The notes beneath the pieces are model-generated. The model made no database searches and was not told the origin of the DNA. It saw only the letters and a program-made list of their open reading frames with translations. The position numbers and the translations under genes are program-made. A stretch of 64,000 bases of DNA from an uncultured Pelagibacteraceae bacterium (GTDB taxonomy: Bacteria; Pseudomonadota; Alphaproteobacteria; Pelagibacterales; Pelagibacteraceae): the NCBI GenBank assembly GCA_902604695.1, contig CACKZT010000001.1, forward strand, positions 1 through 64,000. The letters run 5' to 3'. Numbering within the stretch: the first letter of the stretch is position 1; every line of letters begins with the position of its first letter. Of this stretch, positions 34,699-42,508 are shown in pieces.

Positions 34699-35907
34699 AT
34701 GATTAATCTCTCTTTAAATAAAAAAGTAATTATATTTGGTTTCATTTTTACATTTTTTTCTAGTTTTGGACAGAGTTTTTTTTTGGGATTGTTTAACGCA
34801 CCTCTTCGAGAAGAATTAGGTATAACCCACGGTCAATTTGGAAGTATTTATGCCTCGGCTACAATTTGTTCAAGTTTGTTATTAATTTGGGTTGGCAAAA
34901 AAATAGATGATTACAAATTGTTATATTACTCATTTTTTGTAATAATATTACTATCGCTTTCTTCATTATTTTTTTCATTCATAAATAGTATTTATTTGTT
35001 GGCAATTGGAATATTTTTAATGAGATTTTCTGGTCAAGGCTTAATGAGTCATACTTCAACAACTGCAATTTCAAGATTTTTTGAAAAAACAAGAGGAAAA
35101 GCATTAAGCACTATATGGTTTGGTTTATCAACTGCTGAATTTATATTGCCGGTTTTAATAACTTATCTTTTTGTTATTTATTCCTGGAGAACAATTTGGC
35201 AAGGAATTGCTGTTCTAATTATAATTTTACTACCAATTATAACCTCCAAATGTATTACAGCAATAAATTTAAGTTCCAGAGAAAAAATAAGTAAAAATTT
35301 AAATAAAATTAAAATAAAAAGTTGGAAAAGAAAAGACGTAATTAAAGATTATAGATTTTATATTATTTCTCTAAATATGTTAGCTGGACCATGGATTATT
35401 ACTGGTATTTTTGTATATCAGTCTTTTATTTCTGAGGCTAAATTGTGGAGTTTATATGCGATACCAAAAGCTTTCATGATCTATTCGATAACTTCTATAT
35501 TTTCATTAATTTTATCAGGTTTTTTAGTTGATAAATTTACAAGTAGAAAATTAATACCAATAATAAATATTCCATTACTGTTATCAATGATGACTTTGAT
35601 TTTGACCAAAAATGAAATTAGTGCATATATTTTTTTAGGTATGATTGGCATATCAAATGGTTTGGCCAATGTTCTTGGCTCTTCTACTTGGGCTGAAATT
35701 TATGGTGTTAAGTATATCGGAAGTATTAAAGCTCTTACTACAGCTTTAATGGTTTTTTCTACTGCTTTCGGAACAGCATTATTTGGTATCTTAATTGATC
35801 AAGGTTTTTCTATTGAAAATATAGCTTTAATAAGTGGTGCTTACATAGTTGTTTCTTTAGTTTTGCTACTTTTTTTTAGAAAAAAATTAGAACCTATAAA
35901 AGTATAA
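34699..35907 (+). CDS. MFS transporter
   Basis: 402 residues with about 12 membrane helices. The N-terminal FGQSFFLGLFNAPLREELGI and the loop GKKIDDYKLLYYS correspond to helix 1 and the MFS helix 2-3 loop, FMRFSGQGLMSHTSTTAISR to helix 4 and its loop, and SGFLVDKFTSRKLIP to the helix 8-9 loop. Similar to putative anion or monocarboxylate carriers, but the substrate is not readable. The position back to back with a hydroxyacid dehydrogenase gene suggests uptake of a small organic acid, as inference. Confidence 0.85.
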   Translation: MINLSLNKKVIIFGFIFTFFSSFGQSFFLGLFNAPLREELGITHGQFGSIYASATICSSLLLIWVGKKIDDYKLLYYSFFVIILLSLSSLFFSFINSIYLLAIGIFLMRFSGQGLMSHTSTTAISRFFEKTRGKALSTIWFGLSTAEFILPVLITYLFVIYSWRTIWQGIAVLIIILLPIITSKCITAINLSSREKISKNLNKIKIKSWKRKDVIKDYRFYIISLNMLAGPWIITGIFVYQSFISEAKLWSLYAIPKAFMIYSITSIFSLILSGFLVDKFTSRKLIPIINIPLLLSMMTLILTKNEISAYIFLGMIGISNGLANVLGSSTWAEIYGVKYIGSIKALTTALMVFSTAFGTALFGILIDQGFSIENIALISGAYIVVSLVLLLFFRKKLEPIKV

Positions 35908-35952
35908 AATTAGCTTGATTTATTAAATTTAATTGAATACATAACTTTAATT

Positions 35953-36441
35953 ATGGCACGTATAACTGTAGAAGATTGTTTAGAAAAAGTAGACAACCAA
36001 TACGACCTAGTTCTTTTAGCAAAGGAAAGAACTTCCCAGCTTAACTCTGGCGCTCAAATGCTTGTCGAAGAGGATAATGACAAAAGAACCATTATTGCAC
36101 TAAGGGAGATTGGTGACGGAAAAATTTCCCCTAAAGAATTGGAAAAAGAGGCAGTCTTACGTTTAAGAAAAGAACCAGACGAAATTTTGCAAAAAGAAGA
36201 GACTGAAGAAGAGGAGAATGATGAATTTGAAAACCTCTATAAAGGTCAAATATCAAAAAGTGGAGTTGCAATACTACCCTCTAAGAGATCTAGAAGAATT
36301 CCTGAAATAAAAAAACCTTCTCTTGCGGATGAAGCTGTATCTGAATTAAAAGCTGAGCAGCCGGTTATTAAAGAGGAAGCTTTAGATATTGAAGAAGAGC
36401 CTCTGGAATTAAACGAAGAAGTTTCAGAAGAAAATAAGTAA
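35953..36441 (+). CDS. rpoZ: RNA polymerase omega subunit
   Basis: 162 residues. The first 65 residues are the omega fold: MARITVEDCLEKVDNQYDLVLLAKERTSQL and ALREIGDGKISP are diagnostic. The remaining about 95 residues form a very acidic, Glu-rich extension (EETEEEENDEFENL, EALDIEEEPLELNEE), much longer than the E. coli protein (91). Omega helps assembly and stability of RNA polymerase. No Shine-Dalgarno is seen. It precedes dusA by 39 bases on the same strand. The extension resembles those of other Alphaproteobacteria in kind; its role is unknown. Confidence 0.93.
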   Translation: MARITVEDCLEKVDNQYDLVLLAKERTSQLNSGAQMLVEEDNDKRTIIALREIGDGKISPKELEKEAVLRLRKEPDEILQKEETEEEENDEFENLYKGQISKSGVAILPSKRSRRIPEIKKPSLADEAVSELKAEQPVIKEEALDIEEEPLELNEEVSEENK

Positions 36442-36480
36442 ATTCATTTTTGAATAATTTATTATCACGAAAGATTAAAA

Positions 36481-37494
36481 ATGAGTCTATTGGATAAAAA
36501 AAATAAAATTAATAGAAAAATTTCAGTAGCGCCTATGATGGATTGTACGGATAGGCATGATCGTTACTTTCTTAGACTCATTAGTAAAAATGTTATGCTT
36601 TATTCAGAAATGATAGCTTCAAAATCAGCTATTCATGGCGATAGAAAAAAAATACTATCTTATCGAATTGAAGAAAAACCTTTAGCTCTCCAAGTGGGAG
36701 GCTCAGATAAAAAGGAATTAGTTGAAGTTGTAAAAATTGCTGAAGATATGGGCTATGATGAAGTAAATTTAAATCTTGGTTGCCCAAGTAAAAAAGTGCA
36801 AAAAAATAAATTTGGAGCTTGTTTAATGAAAGAACCTAATTTAGTGGCTGAATGCATAAACGCAATGATTAATTCTTGTAAAATTCCAATTACTGCAAAA
36901 ACTAGAATTGGATTTGATAAAGTAGAAGATTTTGATTATTTGAATGAATTTATAAATAAACTAAAATTAGCTGGATGTAACACTTTCATCTTACATGCAA
37001 GAAAAGCGATCCTAAAAGGCCTTTCACCAAAGCAAAATCTAAATATTCCAAAATTAAATTATGAAATGGTATACAAAATAAAAGAACAAAATCCTGATTT
37101 AGAAATTATAATTAATGGAGGAATATCAAAAATAGAGGAAATCAAGAGTCATTTAAAATTTTCAGATGGAGTTATGATTGGTCGGGCAATATATCAAAAT
37201 CCTTATTTTCTTGCTGAAATTGAAAATAAGATTTTTAATAATAACAATGTTTTATCAAGATCTGAAATTGCTGAAAAATTAGTATCTTACGTTAAGGAAG
37301 AAGTTAAAAAAGGGACAAAAATTAACCATATAATGAGACACACAGTTGGTTTGTACTATGGACAAAGTGGAGCTAATAAGTGGAAAAGATATCTCAGTGA
37401 AAATATGATGGCTAGAGACTCAGATTTTCAAAAAGTAGATCATATAATGAAAATTGCACAAAATAATGAAAAAGCAAATCAGCCGAGCAAATGA
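36481..37494 (+). CDS. dusA: tRNA-dihydrouridine synthase A
   Basis: 337 residues, FMN TIM-barrel Dus family. ISVAPMMDCTDRHDRYFLR is the DusA-specific opening, LQVGGSDKKEL and VNLNLGCPSKKVQKNKFGAC follow with the catalytic cysteine, then KTRIGFD and NGGISKIEE with phosphate-binding motif VMIGRAIYQNPYF. DusA reduces U20/U20a in tRNA D-loops. Overlaps the TauE/SafE-type gene by 4 bp, so the two are co-translated although functionally unrelated. Confidence 0.93.
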   Translation: MSLLDKKNKINRKISVAPMMDCTDRHDRYFLRLISKNVMLYSEMIASKSAIHGDRKKILSYRIEEKPLALQVGGSDKKELVEVVKIAEDMGYDEVNLNLGCPSKKVQKNKFGACLMKEPNLVAECINAMINSCKIPITAKTRIGFDKVEDFDYLNEFINKLKLAGCNTFILHARKAILKGLSPKQNLNIPKLNYEMVYKIKEQNPDLEIIINGGISKIEEIKSHLKFSDGVMIGRAIYQNPYFLAEIENKIFNNNNVLSRSEIAEKLVSYVKEEVKKGTKINHIMRHTVGLYYGQSGANKWKRYLSENMMARDSDFQKVDHIMKIAQNNEKANQPSK

Positions 37495-38336
37495 TCGAGT
37501 CTTTTGAATTTAATCAAATAATTTTTTTTGTAATAATAATGGTGCTTGCAGCCTTTCCCGTTGGTTTTTTTGCTGGATTGTTTGGTATAGGAGGCGGTCT
37601 TATAACAGTGCCTTTTCTTTTTTTCATTTTTGAAGCATTTAATATAGATAAATTCTATATTATGCATTTAGCTGTAGGAACTTCTTTTGCTATTATTATC
37701 CCTACTTCTATATCTTCAGTTTTAACACACAAAAAACATAAATCAGTTGATATCAATATAATCAAAAATTATGGAATTTTTGTAATAATAGGTGTCCTCA
37801 TTGGAACTTTTTTTGCCGCAATAATGAAAACTAGAGCTCTTCTTTTATTTTTCTCTCTAATAGTTTATTTTTTAGGGACTTATCTTTTGTTATTACAAAA
37901 TAAGACTAAGAAAATTAAACCAAATTTTAGTTTTTATCCAAGAATAATATTTGGTTTTATTTCTGGTTTTATTTCAGCTCCTATGGGTATCGGGGGTGCG
38001 ATAATGAATGTCCCAGTGCTAAGGTATTTTGGTTACCCTATCAATAAAGCAATAGGTAGTGCTGCAGCTATCGGTTTTATTATAGCTTTATTCGGCTCTA
38101 TAGGCTTTATAACTACTGGATCATATTTAAATGTTAATCTGCCACTGAGCGTAGGTTTTATAAACATTCCAGCTTTTCTAATATTTATACCTATAACCAC
38201 TTTTATGGCCAGGGTAGGAGCTAACACAGTTCATAAAATAAATAAGGAAAAGGTTCAAAGATTATTTGGTGTTTTTTTATATGTAATTGGTACAATATTT
38301 TTGAGCAGATACCTGAGCATCGATCTTTTTAATTGA
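37491..38336 (+). CDS. TauE/SafE-family (sulfite/organosulfonate exporter-like) membrane protein
   Basis: 281 residues with about eight membrane helices in two halves, each with the family GGG/GIGG motif: FGIGGGLITVPFLFF at about 30-45 and APMGIGGAIMNVPVL at about 165-180. The family includes exporters of sulfite and sulfoacetate. Because this organism has a taurine catabolic locus, sulfite export is an attractive role, but the locus is 30 kb away and the family is broad. Translationally coupled to dusA by a 4-bp overlap. Confidence 0.88.
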   Translation: MIESFEFNQIIFFVIIMVLAAFPVGFFAGLFGIGGGLITVPFLFFIFEAFNIDKFYIMHLAVGTSFAIIIPTSISSVLTHKKHKSVDINIIKNYGIFVIIGVLIGTFFAAIMKTRALLLFFSLIVYFLGTYLLLLQNKTKKIKPNFSFYPRIIFGFISGFISAPMGIGGAIMNVPVLRYFGYPINKAIGSAAAIGFIIALFGSIGFITTGSYLNVNLPLSVGFINIPAFLIFIPITTFMARVGANTVHKINKEKVQRLFGVFLYVIGTIFLSRYLSIDLFN

Positions 38337-38366
38337 ATTAAGTTCAATTTTTATTAAATTAACAAT

Positions 38367-38546
38367 ATGACATTAACTAACTTTTTATTATTTTTTATTT
38401 TAATAACCTTAACGACTTACTTGTTTACTCCGTGGAAAAATATGCAAAAACCTCCCACGTCAGTAATATTTCTGCAATTTTTAATTTCTTTTATTATTTT
38501 TGCGATAATTATATTTATCTTGAAAAATTTTAACTTAATTATCTAG
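38367..38546 (+). CDS. 59-residue two-helix membrane protein
   Basis: A short frame from the ATG at 38367 to TAG at 38544. The protein has two hydrophobic helices (FLLFFILITLTTYLF and SVIFLQFLISFIIFAIIIF) joined by a polar turn TPWKNMQKPPT, so it would insert as a hairpin. It lies 30 bases after the TauE/SafE-type gene on the same strand, and its 3' end overlaps the proW 3' end on the other strand by 8 bp. No family recognised. It fills an otherwise unusually long gap, which supports its being real. Confidence 0.55.
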   Translation: MTLTNFLLFFILITLTTYLFTPWKNMQKPPTSVIFLQFLISFIIFAIIIFILKNFNLII

Positions 38547-39408
38547 ATTTAATATCGTCTTGAGGAATAATTTTTTGTGTAATTCTATCTAATATAATTG
38601 CTAAAATAACTATACCTGTTCCTCCTATTACGGCTCCTCCAATATCAAGTCTTCCAAGCGCAACGTATACAGTAAGACCAAGTCCACCAGCACCAATTAA
38701 AGCAGCGATTACAACCATGGATAACGCTAACATTAAAGTTTGATTCACTCCAGCCATTATAGTTTTCATCGCCAAAGGAATTTCTATTTTTCTAAGAACT
38801 AGAAATTTATTTAATCCTAAACTAGCCCCAGCTTCTTTAAAACCTTTCCCAACCTGTCTAATACCTAAATTTGTAAGCCGAATAATAGGAGGTAGAGCAA
38901 ATACAATTGTTGCCACTACTCCTGGCGTCAATCCAACACCAAATAAAATTACAACAGGAATTAAATATACAAAACTAGGAATCGTTTGCATTGTATCTAA
39001 AATAGGCCTTAAAATTGTTTCGAATAAATTGCTACGTGATGCTGCAATTCCTAAAGGAATACCAATTATCATACAAAAAATTACTGCAGTAAAAATCATA
39101 GCAAGTGTAGTCATTGTTTCTTTCCAAAGATCTACCAAATCTATTGAAATAAGAGCAAGCGCAGAGAGAATAGCAAATCTCAATCCGTTAGTTCGAAAAG
39201 CTATTATAGCAAAGATTAAAATTACAACTGGAAAGGGGATAAAATTAAAAAGACTGTCTAAGCCGTTTAAAACTGCATCTATAGGAGCTGAAAGTTTTTT
39301 AAAGAGTGGTCGTTGTGTAAACAACCACTCTTTAATATGCTTTTCAATCCATTCTGCTATCGGAATATAAATTTCGAAATCAGAAGGTGCAAATTTTAAG
39401 TCTTTCAC
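38539..39408 (-). CDS. proW: glycine betaine/proline-type ABC transporter permease
   Basis: 289 residues with about six membrane helices. The EAA loop reads KEAGASLGLNKFLVLRKIEI; IGIPLGIAASRSNLFETILRP and DTMQTIPSFVYLIPVVILFG are typical of ProW/OpuAB. It forms the channel for ProX-delivered betaine or related quaternary amines. It starts 13 bases after the proX stop. Codons 26-36 can fold into a 14-bp hairpin in the mRNA. No proV ATPase is found next to it, and downstream is a converging membrane-protein gene. Confidence 0.92.
   Translation of the reverse strand: MKDLKFAPSDFEIYIPIAEWIEKHIKEWLFTQRPLFKKLSAPIDAVLNGLDSLFNFIPFPVVILIFAIIAFRTNGLRFAILSALALISIDLVDLWKETMTTLAMIFTAVIFCMIIGIPLGIAASRSNLFETILRPILDTMQTIPSFVYLIPVVILFGVGLTPGVVATIVFALPPIIRLTNLGIRQVGKGFKEAGASLGLNKFLVLRKIEIPLAMKTIMAGVNQTLMLALSMVVIAALIGAGGLGLTVYVALGRLDIGGAVIGGTGIVILAIILDRITQKIIPQDDIKSR
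39301..39333 (-). other. long mRNA hairpin inside the start of proW
   Basis: Read on the minus strand, arms AAAGAGTGGT and ACCACTCTTT (10 bp, perfect) extend inward by T-G, G-C, T-A and T-A to a 14-bp stem with a 5-base loop. It covers codons 26-36 of proW (KEWLFTQRPLF) exactly. Position just after proX matches the attenuating hairpins between binding-protein and permease genes in the other two ABC operons of this window, here moved into coding sequence. Confidence 0.6.
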
Positions 39409-39421
39409 TTGGTTAAATTAT

Positions 39422-40363
39422 TTATTTTAACCAACTATCAAAAGTACTTTGGTTTGCTTTAATCCAAGCAGCTGCATGTTTCTTAATAGCTCTTTCACTT
39501 TTCTCTCCCGCATTCATTTTCATGTTTTGGGCAGCAATATCTGCTAATGGAATAGATGCTTTTTTAAGCATTTTTTTCACATCTGGATTTGCTTTAAGAA
39601 AAGCTTTATTTGCAGCTGGACGAATATCGTCTGCACCAAAACCCATATTTATTTTTGATTTTGTTGCATTAGAAACTTTAACTTTTTTAGTTTCACTGTA
39701 AGGAACTTCAATCCAAACAACGTCCTGTCCAAGTTTTAAAGCGCCAACTGTCCAATTAGGTGTCCAAGTATAAAATAATACTGGTTTACCATTTTTGTAT
39801 TTTGCAACTACATCTGCCATTGAAGCTGTGTAGTCGGCTTTAACTGGATTAATAAAGTCTCCTAAATTAAGTTCAGCAAAATGTTTCGTAATTTGTTTTT
39901 CACATCCCCAACCTGGAGGGCAAGCTACCATATCTGCTTTTCCATCTCCGTTAGAGTCGAATTTTGCTGCGTGTTTCTTTATATCCATTACGCTTTTAAT
40001 TCCAAGGCTGTCCGCTGATTTTTTGTCAATCAGATAACCTTGTAATCCACCTTTTTTCATAACGTATCCAACAGCCTCAACATTACCTTTAGACTCTTTT
40101 ATGTATCCGTCATGAGTACCAAACCAACCGTTAACCCATAGGTCAAGATCCCCCGAAGCTGCAGCCACGTAGAATACTGATGGTTTGATTGCTTTAGGCT
40201 CAGTTACTGTGTGTCCCATTTTTTCCAAAGCTTGTTTATATACTTCAGCTTGAAAGTAACCAGTATCCCAGTTTGCTTTTGCCATTTTTATTTCAGCAGC
40301 ATTAGCAGCACTGTAGATAGCTGTTGCGGTAAACAAAGCAACTAATAATTTAAATAGTCTCAT
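39422..40363 (-). CDS. proX: glycine betaine/proline-type ABC transporter substrate-binding protein
   Basis: 313 residues with a signal peptide (MRLFKLLVALFTATAIYSAA, cleavage near ANA-AE). The mature start EIKMAKANWDTGYFQAEVY, VNGWFGTHDGYI and ACPPGWGCEKQ are ProX signatures, with tryptophans for the quaternary-amine cage. An EF-hand-like DSNGDGKAD sits just before the PPGWGCE block. A strong Shine-Dalgarno (AGGGGG) lies 6 bases before the ATG. Ligand is probably glycine betaine or a related osmolyte such as proline betaine. First gene of a two-gene operon with proW. Confidence 0.92.
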   Translation of the reverse strand: MRLFKLLVALFTATAIYSAANAAEIKMAKANWDTGYFQAEVYKQALEKMGHTVTEPKAIKPSVFYVAAASGDLDLWVNGWFGTHDGYIKESKGNVEAVGYVMKKGGLQGYLIDKKSADSLGIKSVMDIKKHAAKFDSNGDGKADMVACPPGWGCEKQITKHFAELNLGDFINPVKADYTASMADVVAKYKNGKPVLFYTWTPNWTVGALKLGQDVVWIEVPYSETKKVKVSNATKSKINMGFGADDIRPAANKAFLKANPDVKKMLKKASIPLADIAAQNMKMNAGEKSERAIKKHAAAWIKANQSTFDSWLK

Positions 40364-40376
40364 AGTTCCCCCTTTG

Positions 40377-40392
40377 ATTATTAATTAATAAT
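40377..40392. promoter_or_regulatory. 16-bp perfect palindrome upstream of proX
   Basis: ATTATTAATTAATAAT is a perfect dyad located 14 bases before the proX ATG, just upstream of its Shine-Dalgarno. It could be an operator or a very weak mRNA hairpin. Composed only of A and T in an AT-rich spacer, it may also be chance. Confidence 0.25.
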
Positions 40393-40469
40393 TATCTAAG
40401 GCTAACATGTATAAAAAAATAATGTAACCGTTACTCAACTAAAAAGTGAAAATTGAAAATATGCCTATT

Positions 40470-40871
40470 TTACTTACATTTTTTGCACAAACCAAAAAAT
40501 TCTAAGTTAAATCTCTTAAATTTCATGCCATTTTTATCGTTAAATTTTGATAAATATTTTGAGAGTTTCACATCGCTTACTTCATCAATTATTTCACAAT
40601 TTTCACATATTGAAAAAACAGTAGCTTTAGAAATTTCACAATTGGAATTTTTACACGCAACAAAAGCGTTTTTACTTTCAATTTTGTGAATTTTTCCTAT
40701 CTCAACTAATTTATCTAATGCACGATAAACTTGTGGTGGAGCTTTAATACCTTTTTTTTGGACATTAAAAAGTATCGTGTATGCTTTTAAGGGCTCTGAA
40801 GATTTATTAATTAAATTAAAAATAATTTGCTGATTTTTTGAAAGGATATTTTCTTTATGCATTTTAGTCAT
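40470..40871 (-). CDS. zur: Fur-family regulator, probable zinc uptake regulator Zur
   Basis: 133 residues, Fur superfamily. The N-terminal winged helix includes KAYTILFNVQKKGIKAPPQVYRALDKLVEIGKIHKI; the C-terminal dimerisation domain has two Cys pairs, CENCE and CKKC at the C-terminus, for structural zinc, and CKNSNCEISKATVFSICENC for regulatory metal. It is the last gene of znuC-znuB-zur (15 bp after znuB), so Zur rather than Fur is the natural call. With zinc bound it should repress at the boxes between znuC and znuA. Confidence 0.9.
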   Translation of the reverse strand: MTKMHKENILSKNQQIIFNLINKSSEPLKAYTILFNVQKKGIKAPPQVYRALDKLVEIGKIHKIESKNAFVACKNSNCEISKATVFSICENCEIIDEVSDVKLSKYLSKFNDKNGMKFKRFNLEFFGLCKKCK

Positions 40872-40886
40872 TGTACTGATTCTTAA

Positions 40887-41690
40887 TTAATTTTTCAATT
40901 TAATTGATTGTTTAATATTTAATAGTGAAAGTATGAATAAAAATAAGGCAGCCGCTATAATTGATGGACCTGAGGATGTGTTAAACTCTAAAGAAGAAAA
41001 TAAACCTAAAATAACTGATAACAAACCTCCAAGCACTGAATAAATTACCATCCTTTGAGGGCTTGTAGAAATATTTCTAGCCATTGCTGCTGGTATGATT
41101 AACATTCCTGTAATTAATAATAATCCAACCATCTTTATTGAAATAGCAATGATCCCAGCCATTAAAACTGTAAATATAGCTTTAGCTCTATCAGGTTTTA
41201 AACCTTCAGCTTCTGCTAATTCATAGTTAACCGTTGATGCAAATAAAGGCTTCCAAATTAATTTAAGAATTAAAAGTATTAATGGTCCCCCTATCCAAAT
41301 AATTAAAAGATCATTAGCTGTAACTGCCAATATATCACCAAATAGTAATCCCATAATATCGAACCTGATGAATGTTAAAAAACCAATAACAACCAGTCCT
41401 ATTGCCAAAGATGAATGAGCTAGGAGACCAAGTAAAGCATCGCCTGGTAGATTAGTTCTTTCTTGAAGCTGTATCAGGATTAATGCAATTAAAGATGAAA
41501 TTATGAACACTGAAAAGGCAATATTAAATTCCATCGTATAAGCTAGTGTAACTCCAAGTAAAGCAGAGTGTGCGAGAGTATCACCGAAATATGATAATCT
41601 TCTCCATATAACAAAACATCCAAGAGGTCCCGTTACAATTGCTATACCAAGTCCAGCCACTAAAGCTCTTATAAAAAAATCATCTAACAT
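40887..41690 (-). CDS. znuB: zinc ABC transporter permease
   Basis: 267 residues with about eight membrane helices, ABC-3 family. Typical segments are VTGPLGCFVIWRRLSYFGDTLAHSALLGV near the start (read in two pieces, ending in the conserved DTLAHSALLG) and AEGLKPDRAKAIFTVLMAG as the cytoplasmic coupling loop. It forms the zinc channel of the ZnuABC system. Starts at the base after the znuC stop and is followed by zur in the same operon. Confidence 0.93.
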   Translation of the reverse strand: MLDDFFIRALVAGLGIAIVTGPLGCFVIWRRLSYFGDTLAHSALLGVTLAYTMEFNIAFSVFIISSLIALILIQLQERTNLPGDALLGLLAHSSLAIGLVVIGFLTFIRFDIMGLLFGDILAVTANDLLIIWIGGPLILLILKLIWKPLFASTVNYELAEAEGLKPDRAKAIFTVLMAGIIAISIKMVGLLLITGMLIIPAAMARNISTSPQRMVIYSVLGGLLSVILGLFSSLEFNTSSGPSIIAAALFLFILSLLNIKQSIKLKN

Positions 41691-42437
41691 TTAATTTTTT
41701 TTTATTTCACCTTCATTTGTATGAATATGATCATGTCTATGTTCGTATCTGGATAATATTTGAGATGCTTGTTCTCCAAATAAAGCTTTATATTCAGTAT
41801 TTTTTGCAACATCCATTGGGGATCCTGAGCAACAAACATGACCGTTTAAACAAACAACATGGTCTGTAGCACTCATTACTGTATGTATATCGTGAGAAAT
41901 TAGCAGGATTCCACAATTCAATTCATCAGAAATTTTCTTTATAAGTTCGTATAGAGCAATTTCACCAGTAAAATCTACTCCCTGCACTGGCTCATCGAGC
42001 ACTAATAGATCTGGTTTTTTTGAAATAGCTCTTGCAAGCAATACTCTTTGAAACTCACCGCCTGATAAGTCGCCCAAATTTTTATCTTTAAGATGAATAA
42101 CGCCTGTTAAAGATAAAGCTTCGTTAATAGCTTCTTCTTTGAGATTTTCAGTTAGTACCATGAAATCATTCACTCTAAGTGGCAATGTCCAATCAATTGA
42201 GATTTTTTGAGGAACATATCCAACTTTATTCGTATATTTTTCAACTTCTCCATCAATTTTTTTATAAATTCCTAAAGCAATTTTAGCTGTGGTGCTTTTT
42301 CCAGAACCATTAGGGCCAATAAGAGTAACTATTTTACCCTTTTCAATTTGTAATGACACTCCTTTAACTAGCCATTTTCCGTTTATACGAAAACCAGCTT
42401 GTTTTAATTTTACTAAAATATTTTGATTTAAGTTCAT
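41691..42437 (-). CDS. znuC: zinc ABC transporter ATP-binding protein
   Basis: 248 residues: Walker A GPNGSGKST (41-49), Q-loop in GYVPQKISIDWTLP, signature LSGGEFQR, Walker B LLVLDEP and H-loop LISHDIHTV. After the ATPase core, VCLNGHVCCSGSP and a His-rich end (RYEHRHDHIH) are typical for ZnuC. Powers ZnuB. First gene of the minus-strand zinc operon, divergent from znuA, with two candidate Zur boxes in the 71-bp spacer. Confidence 0.94.
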   Translation of the reverse strand: MNLNQNILVKLKQAGFRINGKWLVKGVSLQIEKGKIVTLIGPNGSGKSTTAKIALGIYKKIDGEVEKYTNKVGYVPQKISIDWTLPLRVNDFMVLTENLKEEAINEALSLTGVIHLKDKNLGDLSGGEFQRVLLARAISKKPDLLVLDEPVQGVDFTGEIALYELIKKISDELNCGILLISHDIHTVMSATDHVVCLNGHVCCSGSPMDVAKNTEYKALFGEQASQILSRYEHRHDHIHTNEGEIKKN

Positions 42438-42458
42438 TTTATCTCTTGACTCTAAAAC

Positions 42459-42471
42459 GTTATATTATTAC
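42459..42471. promoter_or_regulatory. candidate Zur box (imperfect copy)
   Basis: GTTATATTATTAC differs at one base from the core of the perfect neighbouring site and lies 18 bases from it, centre to centre, in the znuC-znuA spacer. Two phased sites suggest cooperative binding or one operator per promoter. Confidence 0.5.
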
Positions 42472-42475
42472 ATAC

Positions 42476-42490
42476 TGTTATATTATAACA
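42476..42490. promoter_or_regulatory. Zur box controlling znuA and znuCB-zur
   Basis: TGTTATATTATAACA is a perfect 7-1-7 inverted repeat that agrees with the alphaproteobacterial Zur consensus (TGTTATAnTATAACA). It lies 18 bases before the znuA ATG in the divergent spacer, so zinc-loaded Zur would block both operons. Confidence 0.85.
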
Positions 42491-42508
42491 ACCTAACATA
42501 CTATTATT

